The notes below the pieces were generated by a model, which did not search any database, had not been told where the DNA came from, and was given only the letters and a program-made list of their open reading frames with translations. A stretch of 64,000 bases of DNA from Arthrobacter sp. 135MFCol5.1 (GTDB taxonomy: Bacteria > Actinomycetota > Actinomycetes > Actinomycetales > Micrococcaceae). The position numbers were made by a program, and so were the translations under genes. The stretch spans positions 62,001-126,000 of the forward strand of contig NZ_KB895460.1 of assembly GCF_000374865.1 (NCBI RefSeq), given 5' to 3'. Position 1 is the stretch's first letter. The number at the start of each line of letters is the position of its first letter. Positions 1 to 9,482 of the stretch are shown piece by piece.

Positions 1-1
1 C

Positions 2-1330
2 CGCCACGGCTACACCCCCACCCCGGCCTTGAGCCACGCCATCCTCACATACAACCGGAAGGCCGCGCCCGGCGCCCCGCAGGCTGACGGCATTGTGGTG
101 ACCCCCAGCCACAACCCGCCGGCCGATGGCGGCTTCAAGTACAACCCGCCGCACGGCGGACCCGCGGACTCGGACGCCACCGGCTGGATTGCCAACCGTG
201 CCAACGAACTGCTGGAGAACGGACTGCGCGGCGTCAAGAGGATCCCGCTGGCCGACGCGCAGGCCGCGGACACTACCGGCAAGTTCGACTTCCTGAGCAG
301 CTACGTGGATGACCTTCCGTCCGTCCTGAACCTGGACGCCATCCGCGAGGCCGGAGTCCGGATCGGCGCCGATCCCATGGGCGGGGCGTCCGTGGACTAC
401 TGGGGCGAGATCGCCGAACGGCACCACCTGAACCTCACCGTCGTCAACCCCACCGTGGACCCGCAGTGGGCTTTCATGACCCTGGACTGGGACGAGAAGA
501 TCCGGATGGACTGCTCGTCGCCGTCCGCCATGGCCTCCCTGATCAGCCGGATGTCGGTGGGTGCCGACGGGTCCGTGCCCTTCGATGTCGCCACCGGCAA
601 CGACGCCGACGCCGACCGCCACGGGATCGTCACCCCCGACGGCGGCCTGATGAACCCGAACCACTACCTCGCGGTCGCCATCGACTACCTCTACCGCAAC
701 CGCAGCGGCTGGAACCCCGAATCCGTGGTGGGCAAGACCCTCGTGTCCTCCTCGATCATCGACCGGGTGGCGGAGAGCCTGGGCCGCAAGTTGGTGGAAG
801 TCCCGGTGGGCTTCAAATGGTTTGTCCCCGGTCTGCTCTCCGGTGAAGGCGCGTTCGGTGGCGAGGAATCCGCCGGCGCATCCTTCAACAAGCTGGACGG
901 CAGCGTGTGGACCACCGATAAGGACGGAATCCTGCTGGCGCTGCTGGCCTCCGAGATCACCGCCGTGACCGGGAAGTCGCCGTCACAGCTGTACAAGGGG
1001 TTGACGGACCAGTTCGGCGCTCCCGTCTACGCCCGCATTGACGCAGCCGCCACGCGTGAGCAGAAGTCCAAGCTGGGGAAGCTCTCCGCCGCTGACGTCA
1101 CGGCCACCGAACTGGCCGGGGAGGCGATCACCGCCAAGCTCACGGAGGCACCCGGCAACGGCGCTGCCATCGGCGGCCTGAAAGTGGTCACCGAGAACGC
1201 CTGGTTCGCTGCCCGCCCGTCCGGCACCGAGGACGTGTACAAGATCTATGCCGAGTCCTTCAAGGGTGAGGAACACCTCAAGCAGGTGCAGGCCGAGGCC
1301 AAGGCGCTGGTGGACAGCGTCATCGCCTGA
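2..1330 (+). CDS. pgm: Phosphoglucomutase (alpha-D-glucose-specific), 5' end missing
   Basis: Interconverts glucose 1-phosphate and glucose 6-phosphate in the cytoplasm, linking glycogen and trehalose metabolism to glycolysis. The frame is open from base 2, so the gene begins before the window; about 443 C-terminal residues are present against roughly 545 in the family. The phosphoserine loop reads TPSHNPP, followed by the KYNPPHGGP segment, the metal-binding DADADRHG, the sugar-binding GGEESAG loop and a C-terminal [16 protein letters not shown] phosphate-binding motif, all typical of the bacterial Pgm type. It ends in a strong terminator and is convergent with the next gene. Confidence 0.95.
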   Translation, partial: RHGYTPTPALSHAILTYNRKAAPGAPQADGIVVTPSHNPPADGGFKYNPPHGGPADSDATGWIANRANELLENGLRGVKRIPLADAQAADTTGKFDFLSSYVDDLPSVLNLDAIREAGVRIGADPMGGASVDYWGEIAERHHLNLTVVNPTVDPQWAFMTLDWDEKIRMDCSSPSAMASLISRMSVGADGSVPFDVATGNDADADRHGIVTPDGGLMNPNHYLAVAIDYLYRNRSGWNPESVVGKTLVSSSIIDRVAESLGRKLVEVPVGFKWFVPGLLSGEGAFGGEESAGASFNKLDGSVWTTDKDGILLALLASEITAVTGKSPSQLYKGLTDQFGAPVYARIDAAATREQKSKLGKLSAADVTATELAGEAITAKLTEAPGNGAAIGGLKVVTENAWFAARPSGTEDVYKIYAESFKGEEHLKQVQAEAKALVDSVIA

Positions 1331-1351
1331 CCGGAAGCCCCGCAGCTTAAG

Positions 1352-1388
1352 CACGAACGCCCCATCACCAAGTGATGGGGCGTTCGTG
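1352..1388. terminator. Bidirectional intrinsic terminator between pgm and the nitroreductase
   Basis: A perfect 17-bp inverted repeat (1352-1368 with 1372-1388) with a 3-nt loop is followed on the plus strand by GTTT. It sits between convergent genes and can serve both. Confidence 0.85.
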
Positions 1389-1414
1389 GTTTAGCCGAGG
1401 AACGTGCCGTGGCG

Positions 1415-2020
1415 TCAGACGGTGCGGACGGCGTCGTCGTAGGAGTACTTGGGCTTCGCCTCGCCCCAGGCTTCCTCGCCGGGCTGGCCGATGTTGACCA
1501 CCAGGAAGCTCTTCTGGTCACCTGCCGGGAAGAAGGCGGCGTCGATGGCCTTGAAGTCGGCGCCGGTCATCGGTCCTGCGGCGAAACCGAGTGAGCGGAC
1601 GGCCAGGATGAAGTAGCCGGCCTGCAGGTGGGCGTTGTTGTTGCCCGTCGCGGCGGCGAGCTCGGGATCGGCATCGTACATGGCCTTGGGGGCGTTGTAG
1701 CCGGGCAGGAAGCTGTCCCACTTGCCCGCCCAGTCGGTGTCATAGCTGAGAATGGCCACCAGCGGAGCCGACGCGGTCTTGGCCTGGTTGCCGCGGGACA
1801 GCGCATCCACCAGGGTGGCGCGGGCTTCGGGCGAGCGGACGTACGTGACCCGCAGCGGCTGGGAGTTGAAGGCGGTGGGCCCGAACTTGGTCAGTTCGTA
1901 GATGGCCTGCGCCTGCTCCTCGGTCACCTCGCCGGTGAACGTGTTGGCGGTGCGGGCCTGGGCGAAGATCGCGTCCACGGCCGCCGAATCGATAACCGCT
2001 TCTTCGTGTGCAATGGTCAT
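1415..2020 (-). CDS. Nitroreductase family protein, RutE/malonic semialdehyde reductase-like
   Basis: FMN-dependent nitroreductase-fold oxidoreductase of 201 aa. The order of motifs (FTGEVTEEQ, LTKFGPTAFNSQP, SRGNQAKTASAP, then ALGFAAGPMTG near the middle-C-terminus) matches the RutE/HadB subfamily, whose E. coli member reduces malonic semialdehyde to 3-hydroxypropionate in pyrimidine breakdown. The neighbouring NCS2 permease is of the uracil/RutG type, which fits a link to pyrimidine use, but no other rut genes are present. The ATG is preceded by GAAAGGT. The substrate here is inferred; many members reduce other aldehydes or nitro compounds. Confidence 0.8.
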   Translation of the reverse strand: MTIAHEEAVIDSAAVDAIFAQARTANTFTGEVTEEQAQAIYELTKFGPTAFNSQPLRVTYVRSPEARATLVDALSRGNQAKTASAPLVAILSYDTDWAGKWDSFLPGYNAPKAMYDADPELAAATGNNNAHLQAGYFILAVRSLGFAAGPMTGADFKAIDAAFFPAGDQKSFLVVNIGQPGEEAWGEAKPKYSYDDAVRTV

Positions 2021-2219
2021 TGGCTTACCTTTCGCTGTGCCGCCCGCCTACCGGGGTGGCCTCTGTGCTTTCCATAGTTGCAACTTCAAGTGCTTGGTTC
2101 CTCTTCCCATGACGGCAGGTGACGTTGGCCACAACGGACGGCAGCGAAATACTTGGCGGTATTCTGGACCGAGTTATCCTTCGCCCCCTCGCGGCACCCC
2201 CTGAAAGGCATTCCTTCCC

Positions 2220-3572
2220 ATGAGCATGCTCGGAATCAAATGGAAGCTGCACGGCACCGGCAAAACCATCAAGCCCGGCCAGGTGGTGGCCCCGGATGAG
2301 CGGCTGGCCTGGCCCCTGACCATCGGCGTGGGCATGCAGCACGTGGTGGCAATGTTCGGCGCCACCTTCCTGGTGCCCATCATCACCGGGATGCCGCCGG
2401 CCACCACGCTGTTCTTCTCCGGCATCGGAACCCTGCTGTTCCTGGTGGTCACCAAGGGCCGGGTGCCCAGCTACCTCGGCTCCAGCTTTGCGTTCATCGC
2501 GCCCATCACAGCCTCGCAGGCACAGTTCGGCATCCCGGGCGCGCTGGGCGGCGTGGTACTCGCCGGTGCCACCCTGGCCCTCGTGGGTGCCGTGGTGCAG
2601 AAGTTCGGCGCCGGGTGGATCAACCGGCTGATGCCGCCCATCGTCACCGGCGCCATCGTCGCGTTGATTGGCCTGAACCTTGCCCCCGCAGCCAAGCAGA
2701 ACTTCGACGCCGCCCCCATCACGGCCGTCGTCACGCTGGCCACGATCATCCTGGTCAGCGTCCTGTTCCGCGGAATCCTCGGCCGGCTCAGCATCCTGGT
2801 GGGCGTCGTGGTGGGTTACGTGGTGGCCATGCTCCGGGGCGAGGTGGCCTACGACAAGATGGACGCCGCAGCCTGGGTTGGCCTGCCGCAGTTCCAGACC
2901 CCCGAGTTCCACATCGGCGTGCTGGGGCTGTTCGTCCCTGTAGTCCTGGTGCTGGTGGCGGAGAACATCGGCCATGTGAAGTCGGTTGCCGCCATGGCGG
3001 GGCAAAACCTTGACGGCGTCTCCGGCCGGGCGCTGATGGCCGACGGCGCGGCAACAGTCCTCGCCGGCCTTGGCGGCGGCTCGGGAACCACCACCTACGC
3101 CGAGAACATCGGCGTCATGGCGGCTACCAAGGTGTATTCGACGGCGGCCTACTGGGTGGCCGGCATGTTCGCCATCCTGCTGAGCTTCTCCCCCAAGTTC
3201 GGCGAATTGATTGCCACCGTCCCGGCCGGCGTCCTGGGCGGCGCGGCCACCATGCTGTACGGCATGATCGGCATCCTCGGCGTGAAGATCTGGGTCCAGA
3301 ACAAGGTGAACTTCGCCAATCCCGTAAACCTGACCACCGCGGCTGTGGCCCTGATCATCGGCATCGCCGACTACACCTGGACCATCGGCGACCTCAAGTT
3401 CACCGGCATCGCGCTGGGTTCGGCAGCCGCACTGGTGATCTACCACGGCATGCGCGCCATCGCCAAGGCGCGGGGAACAGCGGCCGAACCCGAAACCGAG
3501 CAGACGGGACTGCCGCCGGCCGTCAAGGCTGCCATGAATGCAGCCTCGAAGCGGACGCCCAGGAAGCGCTGA
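2220..3572 (+). CDS. NCS2 family nucleobase:cation symporter (uracil permease type)
   Basis: Integral membrane transporter of 450 aa with about 14 hydrophobic segments. The N-terminal LTIGVGMQHVVAMFGATFLVP and the PSYLGSSFAFIAPI helix are characteristic of the uracil branch (UraA/RutG/PyrP). VAENIGHVKSV carries the conserved glutamate of TM8 that contacts the base, and GGGSGTTTYAENIGV is the TM10 signature. A GAAAGG ribosome site lies about 11 nt before the ATG; a second in-frame ATG is two codons later. It is divergent from the RutE-like reductase with a 199-bp gap, and the two could act together in pyrimidine salvage. The C-terminal tail after about residue 415 is polar and cytoplasmic. Confidence 0.9.
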   Translation: MSMLGIKWKLHGTGKTIKPGQVVAPDERLAWPLTIGVGMQHVVAMFGATFLVPIITGMPPATTLFFSGIGTLLFLVVTKGRVPSYLGSSFAFIAPITASQAQFGIPGALGGVVLAGATLALVGAVVQKFGAGWINRLMPPIVTGAIVALIGLNLAPAAKQNFDAAPITAVVTLATIILVSVLFRGILGRLSILVGVVVGYVVAMLRGEVAYDKMDAAAWVGLPQFQTPEFHIGVLGLFVPVVLVLVAENIGHVKSVAAMAGQNLDGVSGRALMADGAATVLAGLGGGSGTTTYAENIGVMAATKVYSTAAYWVAGMFAILLSFSPKFGELIATVPAGVLGGAATMLYGMIGILGVKIWVQNKVNFANPVNLTTAAVALIIGIADYTWTIGDLKFTGIALGSAAALVIYHGMRAIAKARGTAAEPETEQTGLPPAVKAAMNAASKRTPRKR

Positions 3573-3584
3573 CCCGGACCGGCG

Positions 3585-4502
3585 TCAGGCCACCCGGTCC
3601 GCCCTCCCATCCGGGCCGCCGGCTGCCGTGCCTGGGCCCATCGCCAGTCCCTTGGCCGGGTGTCCCGGCGGGAAGGGACCAGGAAGGCCTTGGCCGAAGA
3701 CCGGGCCGGGCTGCGGCCGCTTGGCCGCCAGCGCGTCGGCCTGGCGGGGCCGCAACTGCTTGAGCACCCACGGCATGAAATACTGCCGCGCCCACACCAG
3801 GTCCTCCGCCCGGGCCTGCGTCCACCCGTGGGCCGGCAGCGGCTTCGGCTGCAACGGCTTGAGCGCATGCTCCACTCCCAGCGCATCAAGGGTTGCCGCG
3901 GCCACGGCGTGGTGGCCCAGCGGCGACAGATGCAGCCGGTCCGGGTCCCACATTGACGCGTGCTGAAGCTCGGGCAGGCACCACAGGTCAACCATGATGG
4001 CGTGGTGCCTGGCCCCGATGGTGTGCAGGTGCTCGTTGTAGATGGCCACGCGGCCGCGGATCTTGCCGAACACCGGTGTGTTGCCCCAGTCCGGGCCCGC
4101 AAAAAGAAGCACGGTGGCACCGGTGGCTGCGAGCGTGCCGATGGCATGGTCCAGCTTCCCGGCCAGTTTGTCCGGATCGCCATGCCTGAAGATGATGTCG
4201 TTGCCACCGGCGGCAATGGCGACAAGGTCCGGCTTCAAGGACAGCGCCGCGGCCAGTTGACCGTCGAGGATCTGCCGCAGCAGCAGTCCCCGGATGGCCA
4301 GGTTGGCGTACGCAAAGTCGGGACGGCCGGACGCCAGCTCCTCGGCCACACGGTCCGCCCAGCCCCGAAGGCCGCCCAGGCTGAGCGGTTCCGGGTCGCC
4401 GATTCCTTCGGTGTAGGAGTCTCCCAGGGCAACGAACCGGCGCCAGGGGTGGCCGTCCGGGCTGTCCGCGATGAGGCGCGGCTCCTGCTTCTGGATGGTC
4501 AT
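3585..4502 (-). CDS. SGNH/GDSL-type hydrolase
   Basis: A predicted esterase or lipase of the SGNH fold, 305 aa. Block I is ALGDSYTEG with the nucleophilic Ser near residue 29, the oxyanion Gly lies in the LAIRGLL region, the Asn is in GGNDIIF, and the Asp/His pair is [13 protein letters not shown]. No signal peptide is seen, so it is likely cytoplasmic. The C-terminal 60 residues are Pro/Gly-rich and probably disordered. Its ATG overlaps the stop of the GAF/ANTAR-like gene by 4 nt (ATGA), so the two are translationally coupled. It converges with the NCS2 permease, leaving only 12 bp. The substrate is unknown. Confidence 0.85.
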   Translation of the reverse strand: MTIQKQEPRLIADSPDGHPWRRFVALGDSYTEGIGDPEPLSLGGLRGWADRVAEELASGRPDFAYANLAIRGLLLRQILDGQLAAALSLKPDLVAIAAGGNDIIFRHGDPDKLAGKLDHAIGTLAATGATVLLFAGPDWGNTPVFGKIRGRVAIYNEHLHTIGARHHAIMVDLWCLPELQHASMWDPDRLHLSPLGHHAVAAATLDALGVEHALKPLQPKPLPAHGWTQARAEDLVWARQYFMPWVLKQLRPRQADALAAKRPQPGPVFGQGLPGPFPPGHPAKGLAMGPGTAAGGPDGRADRVA

Positions 4503-5386
4503 GCTGTCCTCCCTTCTGCGGGAGGCGGGGTTTCCGTCTTCACCGCAGCGTTCCTGCGGGGTTGCTTTCCGGTTGGAAAGCCCCGCCCCGCCGCCGACGG
4601 GCGCGGAAGCTCCGCGACGCCGTCGTACGCTTCCTGCCGCAACGCGGACGGCGTTGCGCCGCTCCGGTCCCGGCCGGTCCCCGGGGCCACGACGTTCAGG
4701 GCCGCGTCCCGCAGGTCAAGCTCATGGTGCAGTGCCTGCGTCTGCAGGAAAAGCAGCGCGGCCTCCCTGCTGAGGCCGTATTCGCTGGAAAGGCTGCGCA
4801 CGGCCAGGTCCACCAGGACCAGGGAGCTTTGGACGACGGCGAGGCCGGCCGTCGCTTCGGCCCTCTCGGCCACGCGGAACACGAGGCGAAGGGCCCGGGC
4901 CATCTGGCGCACAAAGCCCTGAATCCTGACCAGGTCATCGCTGGTAAACGCGTGCGGCACGCCCGCGTAGAAGGTGATGGCAGCACTCGTCCCGCCTTCA
5001 GACATGATGGGAACGGAGAGCATCGACTGCACCCCATGGCCCGACGCCGCACTCGCGTAACCGGGCCAGCGCCGGTCACGGCTGAGATCGGATACCAGGA
5101 CGAATTCCTCGGTGCGCATGGCCTCCATGAGGGGCCCGTCGGCGAACGAGCACTGTTCCCGGTCCGCCTCCCGCGCCTGCTCCGCGCTGGCAGCAAGCGT
5201 GCGTCCCTGGCCCAGGCGGAAGAGCGTGGCGGCCCAGCCGATACCGCGGCGTTCACCCTTGATCTCGCTCATAAAGTCATGGGTGACTTCCCGGAGGAAG
5301 GTTTCGACATCCTTGTTGTCGAAGACCGGCTCCGGGGTAACAGGAAGCAGCCCCCAGCCAACCTGCCCCGAAGGTTCAGCCGCCAT
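4499..5386 (-). CDS. GAF domain protein with ANTAR-like C-terminal region
   Basis: A 295-aa sensor/regulator. Residues about 25-165 form a GAF domain ([14 protein letters not shown], then [20 protein letters not shown], then [21 protein letters not shown]). The segment at about 175-232, ending [20 protein letters not shown], resembles the helical ANTAR RNA-binding domain used in transcription antitermination. The tail of about 60 residues is basic and disordered. ATG 5386 is chosen because it precedes the start of the GAF homology; upstream in-frame codons give no recognisable sequence. It is the first gene of a two-gene unit with the SGNH hydrolase (4-nt overlap). The ligand and RNA target are unknown; the ANTAR call is moderate because its first helix is atypical. 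Confidence 0.75.
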   Translation of the reverse strand: MAAEPSGQVGWGLLPVTPEPVFDNKDVETFLREVTHDFMSEIKGERRGIGWAATLFRLGQGRTLAASAEQAREADREQCSFADGPLMEAMRTEEFVLVSDLSRDRRWPGYASAASGHGVQSMLSVPIMSEGGTSAAITFYAGVPHAFTSDDLVRIQGFVRQMARALRLVFRVAERAEATAGLAVVQSSLVLVDLAVRSLSSEYGLSREAALLFLQTQALHHELDLRDAALNVVAPGTGRDRSGATPSALRQEAYDGVAELPRPSAAGRGFPTGKQPRRNAAVKTETPPPAEGRTA

Positions 5387-5731
5387 GTTCCAGCCCTGTT
5401 CGAAGCGCTTCGGCCTACTACAAAACCTGGTTCCCAGAATACGTCCGAACGGGGCCCTGGCGGGAGTGGCAGCAGAAATAAGCCAAAAAGAGGAGGAAAT
5501 TGTTCGCTGACAGGGTCCCTGTACGGCAACAGCTGCACCGCGACATCGGCCGACAGACCGGGCAAGGCATCCGCCAGCCCGGCAGGTTTGTTCCGTCCAC
5601 CGGTTGCGCCGCCCAGTAGCATCGGGAGAGGGAACACCGAATACTCCTTGTCCGGCTGGGTACTTTTCCACGGGCAAGGAGCTACGGAGCATCCATGCCA
5701 GCACGGAGACGAGCAGTGGAAAGAGGAGCTT
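5387..5731. other. Divergent intergenic region, 345 bp
   Basis: This separates the GAF/ANTAR-like gene (minus) from the GH13 gene (plus) and must hold promoters for both; no confident -35/-10 pair was picked out. An AGGAGG at 5491-5496 is followed by a TTG at 5500 and a 37-codon open frame ending near 5618. This could be a short leader peptide, but nothing else supports it. Confidence 0.3.
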
Positions 5732-8008
5732 ATGCGGGAGCCGGGGACCAGCGAGCGCGTTTCGGATGCGGAGAACACCGCCGGAGTCGGGGAAGGGGAG
5801 GCAGCCGCCACGGAGCCGGCAGCGGACCTGGAAGTCACTTTCGACGAACAGTTCTTCGCCGCCCGGCCAAAAGCGCTGCGGCCCGTCGCGCGCCGGCGCC
5901 AATTCGTGGGCAACAGGCCCTCCTTCGAATTCGACGGCCGGAACGCCGCGTACGTGGATTGGCTGCGCAACCAGGCCATGCTCGGTGACGCCAACGTGCT
6001 GGCCCGGCAATTGTCCGGCCAGGCCAGCATGTGGCAGAACTCGTACGCGCATCCGAACCCCCGGGCCGCCGTCGAACGCGCCCCTGTCTGGTTCACCGCC
6101 TACCCGCTGTCCTTCATCACCGAGCCGGGCCGGTCGTTCCTGTCCGCCCTGGGAGACAAGGCCATGTGGGAAGCCTTCCGCGAGATCGGCATCCGCGGCA
6201 TCCACACCGGGCCGGTGAAACTGGCCGGCGGCATCAGCGGCTGGTCGCACACGCCCAGTGTGGACGGGCACTTCGACCGGATCAGCATGGCGATCGATCC
6301 GGTCTTCGGCACCGAAGAAGAGTTCCGCAGCATGTGCGAGGTCGCTGCTGAGCACGGCGGCACGGTTATTGACGACATCGTCCCGGGCCACACCGGCAAG
6401 GGCGCCGACTTCCGGCTGGCCGAAATGAACTTCCGCGACTACCCCGGGATCTACCACATGGTGGATATTCCGGAGGAGGACTGGAACCTCCTGCCCGATG
6501 TCCCGGAGGGGGCGGATTCGGTCAACCTCAGCCCGGATTCCGAACAGGCGCTGCAGAAAGCCGGGTACATCATCGGCAGGCTCCAGCGCGTCATCTTCTA
6601 CGAACCCGGGGTGAAGGAAACCAACTGGAGCGCCACCCGGCCCATCGTGGACACCACCGGCAAGACCCGCCGCTGGGTCTACCTGCACTACTTCAAGGCC
6701 GGGCAGCCCTCCATCAACTGGCTGGACCCCACCTTCGCCGGGATGCGGCTGGTGGTGGGCGACGCCCTGCACTCCCTGGTGGACCTGGGCACCGGGGCGC
6801 TCCGCCTTGACGCCAACGGGTTCCTGGGCGTGGAAAAGAGCGCCGAGGAACAACCCGGCTGGTCCGAGGGCCACCCGCTGTCCGAGGCCGCCAACCAGCT
6901 GATCGGATCCATGATCCGCAAGGTGGGCGGGTTCTCCTTCCAGGAACTGAACCTCACCATCGACGACATCAAGGCAACCTCCGAATCGGGTCCCGACCTG
7001 TCGTACGACTTCATCACCCGCCCCGCGTACCACTACGCCCTTGTCACCGCGGACACCGAATTCCTGCGCCTGACGCTGCGCCTGTCCATGGAGATCGGAG
7101 TGGACCAGGCGTCCCTGGTCCACGCCCTGCAGAACCATGACGAACTGACCTACGAGCTCCTGCACTTCGCCGCCGGGCACCGGGAGGAGATGTTCGAACT
7201 CAACGGTGAGGAACTCACCGGCGCGCAGCTCGCCGAGCAGGTCCAGCAGACCCTGCGGGACCGGCTGACCGGTGAGAACGGATCGTACAACGCCGTCTTC
7301 ACCACCAACGGCATCGCCTGCACCACCGTCAGCTTCATCATGGCCGCCCTGGGCATCCAGGATCCGGACGCCGTGACCCCGGAGCAGGAGGCACAGATCC
7401 GGGACGTCCACATCCTCCTGGCCATGTACAACGCGCTGCAGCCGGGAGTCTTCGCCCTCTCCGGCTGGGATCTCACGGGCATCCTGGCCCTGGACCGGAG
7501 CAGCGTCCGGGAACTCACCTCCCAGGGCGACACCCGCTGGATCAACCGCGGCGCGCACGACCTCATGGGGACCAGCCCGGACGCCACCACGTCCTCGGCG
7601 GGCATGCCGCGGGCGCGCAGCCTGTACGGCACGCTGCCGGAGCAGCTTCAGGATGCGAACTCGTTCGCGCGCAGGCTGCAGCGGATCCTTGCCGTCCGTG
7701 AGGACAACGGGATTGCCACGGGCACGTTGCTCGATGTCCCCGAGGTCTCCAACCGCGGGGCACTGGTGCTGGTCAACCGGCTCCAGGACGGCGCCTTGCA
7801 GGTCACGGCGCTCAACTTCTCCGGGCAGGACATCGCCGGCAGCATCCAGTCCAACGAGCTGCCCTCCGGGGCGAACGTCAAGGACCTCTTCAGCGGCGAG
7901 ACGGTGGGGCAGGTGGACGACCTGCACAGCTTCTTCCTCGAACTGCCGGCCTACGGCGGGACGGCACTGCTCCTTACCGAGGCGCCGGAGCCGGACGCGG
8001 AGGCTTAA
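5732..8008 (+). CDS. GH13 alpha-amylase family enzyme, maltose alpha-D-glucosyltransferase/trehalose synthase-like
   Basis: A 758-aa alpha-amylase superfamily protein. The four conserved regions are visible: region [11 protein letters not shown] (about residue 214, with Gly where most members have Asn), region [12 protein letters not shown] (nucleophile Asp about 360), region III FQELN (acid/base Glu about 404) and region IV NHDE (about 468). The C-terminal 90 residues form a beta domain. Relatives are annotated as trehalose synthase, which isomerises maltose to trehalose, but the GHTGKG loop and long N-terminus set it apart from classical TreS of about 600 aa, so the specificity is inferred. 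ATG 5732 has GAGGAG just upstream. The N-terminal 35 residues are acidic and disordered. No signal peptide is present, so it is cytoplasmic. It is followed by a strong terminator. Confidence 0.75.
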   Translation: MREPGTSERVSDAENTAGVGEGEAAATEPAADLEVTFDEQFFAARPKALRPVARRRQFVGNRPSFEFDGRNAAYVDWLRNQAMLGDANVLARQLSGQASMWQNSYAHPNPRAAVERAPVWFTAYPLSFITEPGRSFLSALGDKAMWEAFREIGIRGIHTGPVKLAGGISGWSHTPSVDGHFDRISMAIDPVFGTEEEFRSMCEVAAEHGGTVIDDIVPGHTGKGADFRLAEMNFRDYPGIYHMVDIPEEDWNLLPDVPEGADSVNLSPDSEQALQKAGYIIGRLQRVIFYEPGVKETNWSATRPIVDTTGKTRRWVYLHYFKAGQPSINWLDPTFAGMRLVVGDALHSLVDLGTGALRLDANGFLGVEKSAEEQPGWSEGHPLSEAANQLIGSMIRKVGGFSFQELNLTIDDIKATSESGPDLSYDFITRPAYHYALVTADTEFLRLTLRLSMEIGVDQASLVHALQNHDELTYELLHFAAGHREEMFELNGEELTGAQLAEQVQQTLRDRLTGENGSYNAVFTTNGIACTTVSFIMAALGIQDPDAVTPEQEAQIRDVHILLAMYNALQPGVFALSGWDLTGILALDRSSVRELTSQGDTRWINRGAHDLMGTSPDATTSSAGMPRARSLYGTLPEQLQDANSFARRLQRILAVREDNGIATGTLLDVPEVSNRGALVLVNRLQDGALQVTALNFSGQDIAGSIQSNELPSGANVKDLFSGETVGQVDDLHSFFLELPAYGGTALLLTEAPEPDAEA

Positions 8009-8015
8009 CGGAGGA

Positions 8016-8058
8016 CGCCGGGCGGCGCCGGAGGATTCGTTCCCGGCGCCGCCCGGCG
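8016..8058. terminator. Hairpin between the convergent GH13 and ROK genes
   Basis: A perfect 16-bp GC-rich inverted repeat (8016-8031 with 8043-8058) with an 11-nt loop. There is no long T-run, but the strength and the convergent position fit a shared terminator. Confidence 0.7.
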
Positions 8059-8068
8059 CTGCTCTGTA

Positions 8069-9289
8069 CTACCCCGCGATCGCGCCCGCCAGCGTGGCTT
8101 CGATGATGGCCGGCGAGAGGACGTACTGGGTGACCAGCTGGCTCGCCCCGAGGACGGCCGCCTGGTCGCCTGCCCGGGAGACATTGATGCGCAGGTGTGA
8201 GGTGGCCAGCGGCGGTGAGCGCCGGTAGACCACCTCACGGATTCCCGCCACCAGGTGCTCGCCCGTCTCGCCGAAGCTGCCGCCCACCACGATGACGGAC
8301 GGGTTGAGCAGGTTCACCGCGGTGGCAAGCACCTCACCGATGTCCCGGCCGGCCTGCCGCAGCGCCTGGATGGCCTGCAGGTTGCCGTCGGCGGCGAGCC
8401 GGAGCACATCCGCGCCCCTGGCGACGTCCACGCCCTGGTCCCGGAGAGAGCGTGCGACGGCGGGCCCGGACGCGAGTGCCTCAAGGCACCCGTAGTTTCC
8501 ACAGGCACAGAGCACCTCCGCGCCGCGGGCCACCTGGATGTGGCCAAGGTCGCCGGCCGTGCCGTTCGCGCCGCGCTGCAGCTGCCCGTTGCTGATGATG
8601 CCGGATCCGATGCCGGTGGCCACCTTCACGAAGAAGAAATTGTTGTGCTCGGGCCAGTGGGCGGACTGCTCCCCCAGCGCCATGATGTTCACGTCGTTGT
8701 CCACGAGCACATGGACGGGCAGGGACCGCTGGACGTAGCTGACCACGTCGAACCCGTCCCAGCCAGGCATGATGGGCGGCTTCACCGGTTTTCCGGTGTC
8801 GTGTTCCACCGGCCCCGGAAGCCCGATGCCAATCCCCGCGAGTTCGGTGACGCTGCGTCCCGCCGACGCCAGCAGTTCCTTGCCCTGCGCAACCACCTGG
8901 TCCAGCACGGCTTCCGGCCCGTCGGCCACCTGCAGGGACAGCCGGTGCTCGGCGAGGATCGTCCCGCCAAGGTCGGTGACCGCGACAATCACGTGTGTGG
9001 CACCGACGTCGACGGCCAGCACCAGGCGGGCGGACGGGTTGAAGGCAAAGCGCGACGGCGGCCGCCCGCCACTGGAGAGTGCCTCACCGGCGGGTCCCAC
9101 CAGGCCGGAGAGCATGAGCGCGTCAATCCGGGAGGCAACCGTGGACCGGGCGAGGCCCGTGCTCAGGGCCAGCTCGGCACGGGTACGGGCCCTGCCGTCC
9201 CGCAGCAGCTGGAACAGGTCCCCCGCACGCGACAGATTGCCGGCGTCGGATTCCTTCCCGAGCTGTTTCCCGGCGGGTGAAGAAGTCAT
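8069..9289 (-). CDS. ROK family transcriptional repressor
   Basis: A 406-aa protein. An N-terminal winged helix-turn-helix (residues about 20-75; RAELALSTGLARSTVASRIDAL) precedes a ROK sugar-kinase-like domain. LAVDVGATHVIVAVTDLGG is the nucleotide-binding-type loop, and GHIQVARGAEVLCACGNYGCLE is the ROK zinc motif (one His, three Cys). It is divergent from the long sugar-catabolic operon, with palindromes in the gap, so it is the likely sugar-responsive repressor of that operon and of itself. The inducer is unknown; by context it would be the operon's sugar or an intermediate. Confidence 0.9.
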   Translation of the reverse strand: MTSSPAGKQLGKESDAGNLSRAGDLFQLLRDGRARTRAELALSTGLARSTVASRIDALMLSGLVGPAGEALSSGGRPPSRFAFNPSARLVLAVDVGATHVIVAVTDLGGTILAEHRLSLQVADGPEAVLDQVVAQGKELLASAGRSVTELAGIGIGLPGPVEHDTGKPVKPPIMPGWDGFDVVSYVQRSLPVHVLVDNDVNIMALGEQSAHWPEHNNFFFVKVATGIGSGIISNGQLQRGANGTAGDLGHIQVARGAEVLCACGNYGCLEALASGPAVARSLRDQGVDVARGADVLRLAADGNLQAIQALRQAGRDIGEVLATAVNLLNPSVIVVGGSFGETGEHLVAGIREVVYRRSPPLATSHLRINVSRAGDQAAVLGASQLVTQYVLSPAIIEATLAGAIAG

Positions 9290-9291
9290 GC

Positions 9292-9391
9292 ACTAAGTCA
9301 TAACACTCTTACTTAGTACTGTCATCACGCCAGAAGAATAGCGAGAAACAAGCAACTTTTGCTTGACGCGCGGCAAAAGTAGTTCTACCTT
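9292..9391. promoter_or_regulatory. Divergent promoter/operator region of the ROK gene and sugar operon
   Basis: Rightward promoter: TTGACG at 9363-9368, a 17-nt spacer, then TACCTT at 9386-9391. Three inverted repeats surround it: ACTAAGT/ACTTAGT (9292-9298, 9311-9317), CAAGCA/TGCTTG (9349-9354, 9360-9365) and ACTTTTGC/GCAAAAGT (9355-9362, 9373-9380). The last two overlap the -35, as expected for repression by the adjacent ROK protein. The first lies directly upstream of the ROK start and could mediate autoregulation. Confidence 0.6.
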
Positions 9392-9482
9392 GTGACTCAG
9401 GGCACATTCGTGAATCCGATGGCTGGTATCCACCACGGTGATCCCACCACTGCAGAGTCCGCTTACGAAGAGGTAATTGAAC

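Noticed and set aside
2025..3446. A 473-codon minus-strand frame antisense to the NCS2 permease
   Set aside because: Its product is a His/Gly/Asp-rich low-complexity chain typical of an antisense shadow; the plus-strand permease has clear family motifs.
4499..8008. Two overlapping frames longer than 1100 codons on opposite strands (4499-7927 minus and 4562-8008 plus)
   Set aside because: High GC keeps shadow frames open. Only the 3' part of each carries recognisable domains (GAF/ANTAR-like to 5386; GH13 from 5732), and ribosome sites or domain starts support the shorter genes.
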